Source of the DNA: Rhipicephalus microplus
Lineage: Eukaryota; Arthropoda; Arachnida; Ixodida; Ixodidae
NCBI RefSeq assembly: GCF_043290135.1
Contig: NC_134707.1
Location: 70,609,906-70,673,905, forward strand
DNA length: 64,000 nt
Direction: 5' to 3'
The notes beneath the pieces are model-generated. The model was not told where the DNA came from and did no database searches. It saw only the letters and a program-made list of their open reading frames with translations. The first letter of the stretch is position 1; each line of letters opens with the position of its first letter. This document shows, piece by piece, positions 34,885 to 47,567 of the stretch. A program made the position numbers and the translations under genes.

Positions 34885-37355
34885 ATTTCATTGTTCAGCA
34901 ACGTGCAGCGGAAATCTCTCAGCGGAACCACTTTGAAGGTCAAAATTTTCTACTTTTTACACACTACAACGGCTACGAGGGACGAACGGGTGCCACTATA
35001 GGAAGCTTCGCCCCTAAAAGAGTAAGCCACGAAAACACTTGTGTACCAAGTAAACTAGAATAAATGAGGCGTACCGACTGTGGTTTAGGTTTATAATATA
35101 AAACAATTCGTGGATACTCCAAACATAAGTAATTTCAAATACTACTGGTACAAACGTCCTTATTTCTACATTGTTGGCAGCTTTGCCAATTTCCGTTTAC
35201 CATATCATCTGAAAACGAACTTCCCGAATCAGCACTAAAGTACTTTTTTGAAAGCGTACAAGATATAACTACTATATACGCTGGAAGGGTTCGGTGCGTG
35301 CACCGGTTACACAGGAATCGTGAGGTAATGAAGTAGGCGTTAGCTGAACACTCAGATGCTATTTCTTAATAATCCACTAGGCAGCGGCGGAATAAGTGCA
35401 AGAGCAATCAAACACTCCATGTGACCTTTGAGTGTTGCCTGTGCCCAGCGTTTTGAAATATTTCTCTACCAAGAAACACAAAAATGCTTTAGCACGGAAG
35501 TTACATGATAATTCAACTATACCTACATGCCGACGCTATGTCGATGCCATCAAGAAAGATACCTCATAAATTCGTTTGAGGATACGCTTTAGAGATGGTG
35601 ACTCGGCTCATAACGAACACAAAATCGAAAGCCTGCCTTCGAGCTCTATTTACAGCAGTTCTTGCAAGTATTTCCCCAAATCAGGGTGTTTATTAATTTT
35701 AAGCCTTGACATATCATGCTCTTGCCCACAAGCAGTGAAGCTATTTTGTGGAATAAATTATTAAATGCACTTGCCAAACAGGGTGTGGTGCGTCGTATTT
35801 CACAAGCTAGAAAATATTTCCTCGCCCCCTTTAACGCCATTTAGAAGTGCACTTTGGATGCATCTGTACATTTGTATGTACATAGAGAAATTACATTAGC
35901 ACTCGTTTTACCTTCTAAAAAGATTCCCGTGATAGTGTCTAGACTGTGCACGCAACTACTCAGAAACTTCCGGAACCTCGCTGACGCTAATCTGCAGAAG
36001 CCGACTGCCCGAGAGGGTTTGAGGTGATGCATAATGCAATATTGTTCTTGCTTTTTCCTAACCACTTTCAGCTGCATTCGTGGCAAATGATGTTGTGAGC
36101 AAACCGAGTGGGTACGGGTGCGGCTGGCACGACAAAGGCGAGGATTTGCGACTCGTTGGTTTACCCGTCGGTCGCTATGTTGGGACGCAATGAACATTCA
36201 TAAACTCGCGTAGGGCTCCTGAGGACATTTGGCGTCTGGTTTTGGCTGGCAAAATGACAGATCAACATTCATTGCTAGTTTTTCTTTGTACCTTGTTCCT
36301 GGATCTGTTCCACTAGTAGCAAATATAACGGAAGCGCTCCGCCAGAAAGTGTTAAAAATTAGTTTCCAACCCGCGATACCAGAACGATGGCATATGATAG
36401 TGTCAATCAGATTTGAGCGTAGAAAAAATAACATCAAGAATTACATGTGAAGCTATAATAAGGTCTGGTAGTCAAGATAATATTATGAATAACGGATGTT
36501 TGCTGAGGTGCTCTACATTTAGACAACAAAACGAAGTGGTCGTTAAGTGATAGATTCGTATGAATCATAAATATTCCCTGATTTGCAATTTATTTCGTAA
36601 TCTTTCGGCCACGGAGTGGTAGTTGGTGAGAGGTTTAGTGCTTGATTATGTTGAATTCTTTCTTGATCAAACGCTAGGACACAGTAATGTCTCCGATCGT
36701 TCTCGTGGCAAGTAAGGCACATGACCACACCAGCCTATAGCATCTCGTGGTTGCTAACATTTCCGGCTCCACAAATTGAAGTAGTATAATCGACCAGTGG
36801 CCCATACAATAACGGTTCTGGTACTTGTGTAGCTGACCAGTGAACACAATGTCAGTGATAGTGTATTACTAAACTACAACACCATGTAAAACAATCCTAT
36901 AAATAAGGGCGAAATATGAACGCACCAAGCCAAGCAGATTTTTCTTTGCAAATTTTACCACACAAAATGGCGTGTAATATTAGGGTCCTTCAATTTGTTA
37001 CACCAACATATTGACAACAAATGCAAACTGTCAAGCGTAGAAAAGAAGAAGAAATGCTGGGTTCATTGGCACGAACGCAGATGAGTCGCTAAGCCCACCC
37101 ACATTGCCTATTTTGTACATTCTTTATTTTCGAGACACTTATGATCTGTGCTTCATTGGGAAAACTTTGGCACTCCTCGTTTACAACGACTACGGTGCCG
37201 GCCAATATTCCAGAGAATCCTTCTTTTGTCACCGCTTCACTTAGCAATGCCAAGTTAGTACTAGGTTCTTCAGAGCATAGTTTGCTCTAAACAGACGCAA
37301 GACGTGTTCAAAATTTGAACTGATGCCAAGCCTAAGTGAAGCAATGTAGATGAGT

Positions 37356-37481
37356 GGGAAACGGGAAAAAGAATAACACAGGTTCTGGATGCGTCTATTG
37401 AGGGAGCCGTCTATTTGCGGGAAACGGGAAAAAGAATAACACAAGTTCTGAATGCGTCTATTCAGGAAGCCGTCTATTTGC
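37356..37481. repeat. 63-bp tandem direct duplication
   Basis: 'gggaaacgggaaaaagaata' starts at 37356 and again at 37419. The copies differ at a handful of sites. Confidence 0.85.
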
Positions 37482-37957
37482 GGACTGCTGCGTCTTCGGT
37501 AGTTATCATATACCGCAAGGTGCTAACAGGTTTGCGTCAGGAGGTGAAGAGAAAGCAGACAGCAAAAATAAAAACATCAGTATTTGGCAGATCCCACGTA
37601 CCTGGAAATTGACGTTATGCAAAGCATGCGGTGGGAAGGTGACCGTACTGCAATTTCGAGCAACACGTCATGAAATAACGTTAAATATATGTAAAATTGC
37701 TCCACGCCAAGATATATGTTTAAGAGTTTCAGATGTTTATATAACCAGTTGTTTGCACTTGCGCAACGATGCCAACTGGAGCATGCGTATTAGCAACACC
37801 TGAAGCTGGTATGAAGTGCTGATGCTCGCGAGGATGCTGGTCCTGGACACTACTACATAAATCAAATTCAGCGCATGGCAACTAAACACAATTAACGTTA
37901 ACCTGACGTGACGGCTGTATCAAAAGAGTACATAGTGAATGTTTATAAAGTTACGTA

Positions 37958-38222
37958 CACTTTAAAAAAGAGCGAGTAAAAAGGGTGTCTTTTTGTCTCA
38001 CAACAATTATCGTCATCAGGCTTGCGTGTGCTTCCTTTCTTGAAAACTCGGCGCTAGCCACTTTCCTATCGAGAATGCAATGCAACCCTGATAATGGGCA
38101 TGTCGATCGTGACAGGAATGTACCGGGCGCGGGGCGATAGCGCAAGGATGGAACGGAATATAGATGACGATTATTGTTGTGGGACAAAAAGACACCCTTT
38201 TTACTCGCTCTTTTTTAAAGTG
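37958..38222. mobile_element. 265-bp MITE, Tc1/mariner-like TA insertion
   Basis: Terminal inverted repeats of about 58-60 bp, starting CACTTTAAAAAAGAGCGAGT at 37958 and mirrored at the right end. Only a few mismatches separate them. TA lies immediately outside each end (37956-37957 and 38223-38224), as expected for Tc1/mariner-type insertion. The ~145-bp centre has no coding capacity. The high TIR identity indicates a fairly young copy. It would need a transposase in trans. Confidence 0.85.
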
Positions 38223-38697
38223 TAGGCAGCAGTTTACCCGCCATTGACGTTTCACGAAGATTAGCGTCTATTTGAAAAGTAGTTCCGAGACCTGGCGCAG
38301 CTCTGTGGTAATATGCTTAAATGCCACGCAGAATAGTTGGGTTTGATTCCAGCTGGGACTCTGACATTTATTCTTTGCATTCGTCGAGTCGACGCTACCG
38401 ATGTCGGGTATTTCTTACCACTCACTCCTTGCAATTTTCTAAGCGCGTTCCCGTCGTTCCTGGATAGATACTAAATGTCCATCACCTGCGGCACATACCC
38501 AATTACCAGTGACACATACCCGCGCGTGGGTATGTGCCACTGTCCGGCAGGAAGATTTGACGACGTATGCGACTGGATTGTGACATTCACGTCTTGACCA
38601 GCACAGCATATTCGTCAAACTGCCTTACCCTCCCTTGCTAACTTTGGTTCACATCAAGTTAACGTCGTGACCACGAGAGCACCCAAACGTGAGCGGC

Positions 38698-38900
<203 letters not shown>

Positions 38901-40269
38901 GTTGTCACGGGGAGGTTCGTGGATGTCAGACATAAAACAGGCAATGTGTACCTTAGGACGCAGCTTTGCTGTCTAACTCACTGTTCGCTGTCTAAGTAAA
39001 TAAAAAACACAAACGGTTGCTACAGTTGATGCATGTCTGTAAGTGATTGAAAATGTTTACAATGGAAGAGCAACCATAATTGCGGTTAACAATATGAAGT
39101 GCCCAGAAGCCCGAACCTTTTATACCTCTTGGTGACTTCAACATAGCCTTTATGAAACTTGAGACCTAGCATAGTCGTCCACTGGCAATGTCACTTCGTC
39201 GCTCGGCTTACAATACGTGGGGACGCGCTAGACCAAAATGTGGTTATTCACCCTAACTATACTCACAGCTTCGTCTATTCATTGTGAAGATGCACAGATT
39301 TTTTTATGCAGCGCGATAGAGCTTCTCAGGTGTGGACACCATAGGAATACATAGGTGTTTATTAAGATGGGTGTTTAATGTTGATGTCATAGTCACGTTT
39401 TATGCGTCAGCATACAAAATCTTTTCTTCTTTTTCGGGTAAGTTTGCCTAATTTTTCATCTGCCTACTATTTATGAGATGACGTCACAATCGTTGGAAAA
39501 AAGTGCATTTTACTGAACACTCTTGAGACCGATGAGAGCAGTTTTACTGACAATTTATTAGGTTGCGGAGCGATCTCCTTTAATACGGGGCTTCATTGAA
39601 TAAACGCTCAAGTCTCGGTACGCAATGAGAGATTTACACCAGACAAAGCGTGTCGTACCGTTTTACTTTTGCCTATTTTTTCCTTCAAAGCAGCTTTGCT
39701 GATTGTTCCTTGTTCATCCCAGACCAGAAAGAAAAAAAGAACAACTATGACCATGTTCAACATGTATGCGCTACAGAAATTTAGTCCATGCGAGTACACC
39801 ACTGGTCGTCTAGAAATAAAGAAGAGGCGTGGCAAATTAGTATGCAGCACAAAAACTTTTGCAGCTTATCAGCAAACTACCTCCATAATAAAGGCGTATA
39901 TGCCACAGTAATCGGGCAACTTTTTCTACACAAAGCTTCCATTGAAAAGGACATAGGCAAAGTTAGCACACTAAAAAGTGACGGCGACGAACCTGGAACC
40001 CCCCGATAAGTAGAACGAGAAAACAACAGTATGTCACGAAGCAGGCAACGGCGGCTGCGAGGATACCTTGAAGCAATTGAAAGCTTTCACCAACGAAGAT
40101 GTAGCCATGTTTTGAATGCGCAGCAGCTTAAGGCGGTGGTGTTGTCTGTCCCTCGGGGTGTGGCGCCCACACCACCACTGAGCATGCGCATTCCCTTTCC
40201 CCCTCATCCCTCTTCTACGCTCCTCCCTTTTCTCTCCCGAGTCGGCAGTAAAAGCAGGCTAACGCTTCC

Positions 40270-40440
40270 TCAGTGCACACAATGACTTCGTAGCCGTAAA
40301 AGCGGTCTTGCGTCCTTCCATGCTTTCGTGAGACAGAGCACGTCTGCTTTGGTTATCGCGTGATCACAGTCGACGTCTTTAGCATGTGCGAAGAGGGGCC
40401 GGCTGTGTAGCAGTTCTAGAGATAGTCTAGTCCGATTAGG
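40270..40440 (-). pseudogene. Possible endonuclease-like (EEP) relic
   Basis: On the minus strand 'HSRPLFAHAKDVDCDHAI' continues into 'TKADVLCLTKAWKDA'. The pattern resembles the N-x-R-S-L..H..DI..D.LCL-ETW start of exonuclease-endonuclease-phosphatase domains carried by some retroelements and Helentron-type elements. The Glu of ETW is Lys here and no later motif is visible. Weak. Confidence 0.25.
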
Positions 40441-43400
40441 TGTCGACTTGTGGAAAAGGGCGGAAGTAACGCTCAGTAACTGTGGCGACATGGTGGTTGT
40501 GGAGGCATTTCAATTGCTCCTTCATGTTCTTGTCCACGTTGTCGTTTTTATAGGAGAAGCGATGGTCAGCGGCAGCGTTAGTCATGGACAAATTATGAAT
40601 GCTGGTGCAGCTGCTTAAGGCGTTGTGCACAAGCTTCTGTGGGTGCCGTTTTAAGTCTCCACACTGCTTCACAACCACAGATAGTTCCCTGCGGCGCGAA
40701 ATGATGGTATATTTCATTTGTGACGCGGCAGTTCGACCCAAATCTTCCTGCACAGAGAATCAACAAATAAAAAACCTGGTCTCACCTACCTAAAGCCTAG
40801 AAACGACATAAAAGCCACCTAGAACAAACCTACATCGCCTAGCAAAGGCCTACAAGTAACTCAAAGGTAACCATATTAGTCGTGAAAATCGTCAAGTTTC
40901 GCTGTTTTAAAATTTGTGTGGCTCAGCACATGTTCCACCAGTACTTTTTTTGGTTTGGTTTTTTTCCGCACTTTCCTTTCATTTACAATATTTATCCGTG
41001 TGTCTACAAGATGTCTGAAAGTGTATTCTACAAGGAAGAATATACCTGTCGAAAATATATTTATTATTCGTCAATATATCCAGCCTTTGATTGCTTATAT
41101 ATACAAAAATTTATAACGCAGGCTCCTTTTACGTTTCATATTTGTTGCTTGCGAATATTTACCTAAATGGTCGTATTCATACTCGACAGTGCCCTGAAGT
41201 TTCCTTCGCAACTGAGTAGCTGGTCGCCATAGCTTTATGGCTGACACTGGAATGCACGTAACGTTAAACATTATCATCCGAACATTCGATTCGTATCAAT
41301 TTCGTCCAAAATACAAGTCAATAAATCATCGTGCATGCGATGAAATTGGTTCAAAGCAAGTAGCGCCACTGTGTCTATCATCGGGGTTATCCTTTTAACC
41401 TGCCACGGTTCAAAAAGAGCAATATTAGGCTACTGCCGAAAGACGAGCAGAACTTCGTACCCCACCAGAATAAATAAACTTTGCGGGTACAGTGACCTAA
41501 CCCAACGCTCACGTTATTTGATCTATAGCCTGAGCGCCTCGCGCCCTGTATGACATCACTCCCTCGTTCGTACAAGCTAACGCAATCAATATTGCGACAC
41601 ATACCTCTTTGGGTGGCGGGTGGTGCAATCCAGGCACGATCAAACCCACGTCCCCTTGCGAAACAGTGCTCGCCTGCTCATCTGAGCCTTACTTTCCATG
41701 CGTCAAATGTAATCATAAGGTAATCGCAGGAGCACTTGCCACGAACCATTGTCGCAGAAGTGAAGGAAAGCAACGCGATAATGAAACCACAAAGATAGCC
41801 GGAGACGCTGCTGGCTCCTGAATCACGAGAAGACCATCGGGGACACTATGGTGTGGCATATTTACCGCAGCCCGTCATTTGAAGTGTTAGGTGATTAAGT
41901 AGATTGTAATTATACTTTCAAGCATAATGGTATTCTTTTTCCTGAACACTGCCTGTAATTCACCAACGACAATTTATCTTCAAGCACCACGAAGGAAGGG
42001 CAACGCAGAAAAAGGCGGAGGATTTGAAATAACGAAAGGTGTTTCTTTGTTATTTTCATGTTACTTTGCGAAATATCGGCTCGACAGTACTTCAAACAGT
42101 TCACCGTATTTACTGCACAAAGCAATTAACTGATGACGTGTAATTAGCTCCACAATACAGCCACCCAAATCTTGAGTGGCGACACGCTGGTTATATTTAA
42201 AGTTACCCCAAGCCAGAGCAACAAAACCAACAAACGTTAATTTGATCCACAAAGTACTGCTAATCAGGAGAGTTTCATTCACATTTTGTCATGTAAAAGT
42301 CACTTTGCAGTGTAGACGCCATTCTGAATACAGAAAGTGTGTTTCAACTCGAACAAAGCGTGAATATGCATGCCCCCTAAATACACCAAGTAACGAGTTG
42401 TATTTAGGGACCGATGCTCAAAAGGACGGTTGTGTGATCATGATTGATATTACCGCGAGGCAGATCAATAGGAAACTTTTCGTTCATATGAAAAAAAAAA
42501 CATTGTTCTGTGTTATACATAATCAAAGAATGGAGGTAAAAATAAATACATCAGCAGCAACTTGACTTTTTAAGCCACTTTTTATGGCTTTGATACCTTC
42601 AATACTCATTTTATGCTAGTTTTTGTAGTACACCACTCTCAGTTCACGTATTTTTTTTCAGTACATGTGGTGTATTAGGGCTGCTTTATTACTGAAACGA
42701 CCCAGCTGCCTTTAAACTTTCTTGGTAGTGACATTTAAATATTTAAGCTCAGAGCCTACCATCAATGCACAATTGCTAAATTACGCCACATAGGCAGCGA
42801 CACTGTCGTACATTCAGCGATAAATCTACCAGCGAAAGCCGAGCAAGCATCAAAGAACAAAATTTGCGAAGAATGGACAACGCACCAAGAAAGAACCTTA
42901 ATAAGGCCATCTGGCTGTGATAAACGTAGCACTGATGTGCGAAGTGTTTAGCGCTGCTACTAAAAGTCTTACTGCAAGTAATGGGAACATGCTGGTTTAA
43001 CGAAACACCAGCACTTCGATTTGGCTCACCTTCTTTCAGGTGAGCCATCATGTCGTGATCTTTCTCTATATAATACGTCACCAACAGATGTCGCCTATGG
43101 AAGTCGTGATGGCGTTGTGACACGTTATCGGCGTAGCAGGAACTCTAAAGGGAAAAAAGAAAAAGGGCGATGTAGAGCAGTGCTGAACTCAATAAAATCT
43201 TTACTCTGTTGATATTTTCTCGCCCTGTACGAATGCATTTGCGATTTTCATAAAGCAAGCGGACGTACGGCAAATGATATTCCCTTGAACCCTCTAAGAT
43301 TAGGTATGGGTGTAATTTTTTTTTTGTATAGCATGTCTGAAACGTAGGAAGCAACAAAAAATAAAATGATTTGGTTTCTTTCATAAACAGTGGCTTCGAA

Positions 43401-43571
43401 CTTCCAGCCATTCGAAAATAAAAAAAAATTGATTTTCCACCACAACATGCGATTGTACGCAGTACGCCACAGTACTTATCCAGCGGCCGCGAGTGAGCTA
43501 TAATGAAAAGGTAGTATCTGCCCTCTTCTGCATGCGTTAGCAACAATTCTGTGCTGTCTTCAGCTATTTTT

Positions 43572-43600
43572 AGGGACGAAGCTTCTTAGGGTGTCTGTCG
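43572..43600 (+). repeat. Isolated TTTTTAGGGACGAAGC terminus
   Basis: Same family of end as 35027 and 38848. The opposite end was not found. Confidence 0.4.
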
Positions 43601-44007
43601 TTTCCTTCTTCATTTGTATTGGTGTATATGTAGCTACCTCTTGTTTGGGAATTGCTGACGTTATTGCAATGTTTGGTTACGTTTTGCAAAGGTACAAATA
43701 CAGGAAAAGATGGGCTGTAGGGCTGGCCGACGTCTCGTATGGGTAGTGGGCCTTCGTGCTAACTTCAGAAAGAGAGGGTTGCTTCAACTTGATGTTATGG
43801 TCAGACACACTTTCATCATTCATCAATTTCATAGAAACGTGTATTGGCAGTCCAATAAGGTAAGCCGAGTACCACGAGCATAGGCATTGTACAGCGAAAG
43901 CTGTTATGACATCTAAACTTGGGTCACCCGCGGGGTCGTGGTTGTCTGCCGTCACCGTTGTCCGTAATTATTATTGCGAAACGCGAAAAAAAATCCTTGT
44001 ACGAAGG

Positions 44008-44078
44008 TCTCAGTGGGACTCGAACCCGGGTCCGCTGCGTCCCGGCCCAGTATTCTACCACTGAGCCACGCAGATGCT
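44008..44078 (-). mobile_element. tRNA-like SINE head or tRNA relic
   Basis: On the minus strand, 'GCGTGGCTCAGTGGTAGAAT' forms box A and 'GGACCCGGGTTCGAGTCCCA' forms a good box B and T arm. The acceptor ends (GCATCTG and ACTGAGA) do not pair and the anticodon arm is poor. This favours a SINE head or tRNA pseudogene with a usable RNA polymerase III promoter over a functional tRNA. Confidence 0.5.
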
Positions 44079-44569
44079 TGAGACGTGTCCAAAAACTCGC
44101 CTTAGGCAGGCTTTAGGCAGGAAAGACTTGCTTTAGGCAGGAAAGTTATCGCGTTCATAGGAGTAACAAAGCGTTTTAAAACAGCAAAAGAAAACTGAGG
44201 CGTCAATACGAGTAGCGTAACCAGTGGGTCGTCTAATGACCCAACCCATTACAAAAGCTTGCTCTTGATCACCCATTAACTGTGCGCATAAATACTTCAG
44301 GCAAATTGCTCATCGTTGTCAGCCACTGCATGAACGATTGGCACTAATTCCATGAAAGTGGTTAGTGGATACAACGCTTCTCAGAAGAATGACGAAAAAT
44401 AGCACAGTGAATGCTTGCCGACTACCCAGACATCATTATTAATAATGCGGTAGTAGCTACCCAGCAAGTGTGCTTGCAGTAGTTACCCAATGAGCCAGAC
44501 TGGTTAAGGCTCTGAAAGGCCGCTCTTCTCTGCTGCGCTTTCCGCGCAGGCCTGCTGTTTTTAAAAATG

Positions 44570-45370
44570 TCATGAATGTACATAATTTTTTCTGGACGAT
44601 GCCGAGTATGGATGCACGGGTGAATTTGCAGTCTCTGCAGTTAACGACAAGGATGAACTTCTTTGTGCACCTTCGGTAAGACATTGCACGGTCGATGCTG
44701 CTGTGCAGGCTGCCGTAATCATAACGATGTTAGATCCACAACGAAAGGCTACCTACGAACTCCCGCGTGGTGGTCAAAGCATTCACACTCATGCCTCGTG
44801 GCTACACAAGTAGAAGCGAAGTTAAAAAGAGAAGTCTGTTCCTGAACCTGCTCATCACATCATTTCATTCCGAATCAAAAATGGCAGATTACATGCTGCT
44901 GGGTCACCTAAACCTTAATGACATTGCCCACCACCGTGTGCGATAACGCACGCACTTCAACGGAAGTGCGACATGTACAGGTTCATAGACTATTTGGTAC
45001 GGTGACCCTCTCCTTGCGTTTCATGGAATTACAGATGAATGCAGAGGGATGTTTCCCTCGTTATGTTTCCTTAAGAGGCTCCACATGGGAATAGATCCTC
45101 ATTGCCCAGATAGCGGGGTAGACTTTTGTACTTTAGCCCAGATGCTGTTGCAGTGCCCGTGTTAAAGGACTTCAACAGGCGCGAGGACTGAGAGAAGGCC
45201 ATCACGAGTTCCAGACTGGAAGAGCAATCCAAGACCGTCCAGAGGGCTCATGAAAGAGCAGAGAGGCTAGGGATCCCGGCTTCAACAGAGGATTAGCCGA
45301 CAGCAAGCCCGGACTTCTTTGTAGAACTGCACTGGCTCGCTCCTCAAGACTTCATATATGTATTTGCCTG
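44570..45370 (+). pseudogene. LINE 3' fragment: RNase H and zinc knuckle
   Basis: A broken reading of an RNase H domain ('DAEYGCTGEFAVSAVND', then a 'LCAPSVRHCTVDAAVQAAV' helix) runs into a cysteine cluster 'HCPDSGVDFCTLAQMLLQCP' at about 45097-45160. A C-terminal tail follows with 'RAHERAERLGIPASTED' and 'SPDFFVELHWLAPQDF'. The order is that of I/R1-type non-LTR retrotransposons, as in the fragment at 50975-52030. Several frameshifts and stops are present. It ends just before the (CA)n tract. Confidence 0.55.
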
Positions 45371-45415
45371 TGTGTCTGACGGTCGGACATTGTTTTCCGT
45401 AATAGCGACACGCAC

Positions 45416-45457
45416 GCACGCACGCACGCACACACGCACACACACACACACACGCAC

Positions 45458-45547
<90 letters not shown>
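45416..45547 (+). repeat. (CA)n microsatellite
   Basis: CACG-interrupted at the left, then a pure CA run up to the 5' LTR at 45548. Cys/Val and Thr/His frames are artefacts. Confidence 0.98.
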
Positions 45548-45549
<2 letters not shown>

Positions 45550-46198
45550 TTATGCCTGCGAGTCCACAGCGAACGTCCATGCCTCTGAAAAAGGCAATCT
45601 GTGTCAAGGCCAGCACGCGAGCCCGCCTGAGGCGAACAACTCAACGGCGTCATCACGTGGCGGTGCCTTTTTGCCGCGCTCGCACAGTGAGTCACCTCAG
45701 CCAGCGAGCCCGTCAAAGCAATCGACGCCTTCCTGTCTGGCGAGTCTGACGCAATGCGTGGCGACGTCGCTCGTCCTTGGGTGCAGCCACGTGCAGCGCA
45801 GAGGCTCCACATTCGATGAGAATGCCATTGGAGGATTCTGACCTCACGACCAGCGGCGCTTCTGGTTGGACGTTTGGTTACTCAAAGAATCCACCCGGTG
45901 CATATAAAAAAGCCCTGCGGCGCTTCGCGAGCAGGAGACTTATGTGTTAGAGAGGAGAGCTCGGCTCTTCGGGTCTCTAAGCTGTCAGTCCCAGTGCCGA
46001 ATTTGTAACGCCTCTGTATATATGCTGTACATAAACCTTGTTTAACTCACCGTCGTCTCATCCGCTCGTCTATCCGCTCTGCGCAGAAGCAGACGTGAGC
46101 TGAGAAACCTACGCTACCAAACGGCTGGTGACCTTCCCGGCGGAGTCCGAAGCAGTGGCACCTTCGGGACCATGTTGGCGTCACCGTCTTTCGTAACA
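45548..46198 (+). repeat. 5' LTR of the Gypsy-type element
   Basis: Starts TGTTATGCC and ends TTTCGTAACA. It has a TATA-like 'catataaaaaagccc' near 45901 and a 'tgtacataaaccttg' segment near 46026 that could serve polyadenylation. Compared with the other LTR it lacks about 20 bp near 45826. Confidence 0.9.
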
Positions 46199-46199
46199 G

Positions 46200-46220
46200 T
46201 GGTGGCAGCGGTGGAATTCC
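46200..46220 (+). other. Primer-binding site, tRNA-Leu type
   Basis: TGGTGGCAGCGGTGGAATTC begins one base after the LTR. It is complementary to the 3' end of tRNA-Leu with acceptor strand CCGCTGCCA plus CCA, with one mismatch relative to the copy at 48242. Confidence 0.7.
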
Positions 46221-46289
46221 TGGCGCCCTTTCTTTTTTTGAGAAAGCAGGGCTTTTGTATCAGAGCTACATAAATGCGCAAGGTTGCAA

Positions 46290-46877
46290 GTATGATGAGC
46301 TCTTGGAGCCACAAAAGTATCGTCACCAACAATTGGAACTGGCGCATGAAAATGCGTGGGCCGGGTATCTCGGCATAAAAAAGACCAATGCTAGAGTTTC
46401 CCTTTAGTTTTATTGGCCAAAATTCTGAAGGATATTGAAGACTTTGTACGCTCATGCGACACTTGTAAGAAAGCGGGGAAATCCGCGGACAAGTGGAAGG
46501 CACCCATGAAGCTTTCTGATACCAATTATGAAGTGAAATTAGGAAGGCAGTCGAACAATATTTACCACAGTAACTTGATGAAACCATACGTTCAACGTCA
46601 AGCGGTCGTAAATCAGCAGTTGAATGCTTCAGAGGAAGAGGGAGCACAAATTTTGACGACTTGTGATGTAATCGAAAGGGGATCGGAGGTAATATTGGAG
46701 CAATTAAAGCTAGGGCCTAGGTTAAATGAAGTCCAGAACGAAGACCTGAGAGCGAATGTTTCCTTTTATGAGAAATCTGGACTTCCATATTGTAGTTACA
46801 CAGATGTGCAACGTCACAAGTACGAGCAGCCATTAGTACCGCATAGGTATCGTCGCCTTAAAGTGGCCGGTTACTGA
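46290..46877 (+). pseudogene. Integrase fragments (zinc finger and C-terminal part)
   Basis: The HHCC zinc-binding region is read as 'LELAHENAWAGYLGIKKT', then 'FYWPK', then 'RSCDTCKKAGKS', with the second His region weakened by a frameshift near 46425. In the continuous frame from 46413, 'KWKAPMKL' joins directly to 'NYEVKLGRQSNNIYHSNLMK', which is the strand-rich C-terminal integrase region of Gypsy elements. The DDE catalytic core that should separate them, roughly 150 or more residues, is cleanly missing in frame. The rest to 46877 is Glu/Gln-rich. Confidence 0.7.
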
Positions 46878-46914
46878 GGTGGAGCATGATACTCCAACAG
46901 CACAACTTTGACGT

Positions 46915-46972
46915 TCGCAACAAACAAAGGAAAGCTGAACGCTAATGCAGACGCATTGAGCCGTGCATTTAG
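46915..46972 (+). pseudogene. RNase H end fragment
   Basis: 'NKQRKANANADALSRAF'-like reading (one frameshift) matches the conserved N-x-ADALSR end of the Gypsy RNase H domain. It lies downstream of integrase, which is out of normal order. Confidence 0.55.
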
Positions 46973-47553
46973 TTAGTTCCTTCTCCACATTTCGGTTTCT
47001 CGCTGGCGATTCATGGCCAAATTTTGTCCTCATCATAGCCTTAGCTGAGCGCTCTTGTCCAGAATAAGCTCAAGGAGCCAACTTTATGTTCTATTCTATT
47101 TCGTTACGTTGTTGTACGTGTAAAAATTGAGTTCTCATTTTAAGAGTCCTGTATCCCACATGTGCCTCTTGGTGTAGAGGGAACGAAATTCCGATAGACA
47201 CGTAGCTAGGTATATGATGTACTATACTTTGTCTGGTGTTCTGTCGGGTGACCAAGGGCACTTGCTTGTGTCGTGTGTTGTCTGTTGTCGAACCATTCTT
47301 GACAAGTTGCAGAACCATCGACAAGTGCTGAAACCAAAGATCGTCAGAAGAGACGAGCGAAGCTGGTCGACAAGTTGTGGTGACAAGCCAGTGGAGCTGG
47401 GATCTGTCCTCAAGAATGGGATGTGTTCCCGGAACAGAGTCTGGAGCTGCATTCTCCCCATGGCCATGGAGGCGAACCTGGAGGGACCTGGCGAACGAGC
47501 GCGCCTGACATCCGAGCCACGTGGAAGCAGCTCGTCCTTCCGGCGCATTGTCT

Positions 47554-47567
47554 GGCGGCGGGGGTGC
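47554..47567 (+). other. Polypurine tract
   Basis: GGCGGCGGGGGTGC directly before the TGTTATG of the 3' LTR. Confidence 0.7.

Larger units (their letters stand above)
34246..35027. mobile_element. Candidate TIR element with GGGGCGAAGC ends
   Basis: The left end has 'GGGGCGAAGCATTTGTCCG' and then 'CCCATTCGTT'. The right end, read inward on the minus strand, has 'TTTTAGGGGCGAAGCTTCC' and then 'CACCCGTTCGTCC'. These are imperfect inverted termini about 750 bp apart. A degenerate CCGT/CCAT minisatellite fills 34305-34470 and a strong hairpin lies at 34761-34884. Related termini occur singly at 30160, 38848 and 43572. No transposase is present, so I infer a non-autonomous family. Confidence 0.4.

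Noticed and set aside
40436..40753. 105-residue minus-strand frame as part of a retroelement protein
   Set aside because: No motif recognisable; kept apart from the possible EEP relic next to it.
45282..45812. Long Cys/Val and Thr/His frames over the CA tract, and similar at 48089-48537
   Set aside because: They are translations of a dinucleotide microsatellite and the LTR next to it.
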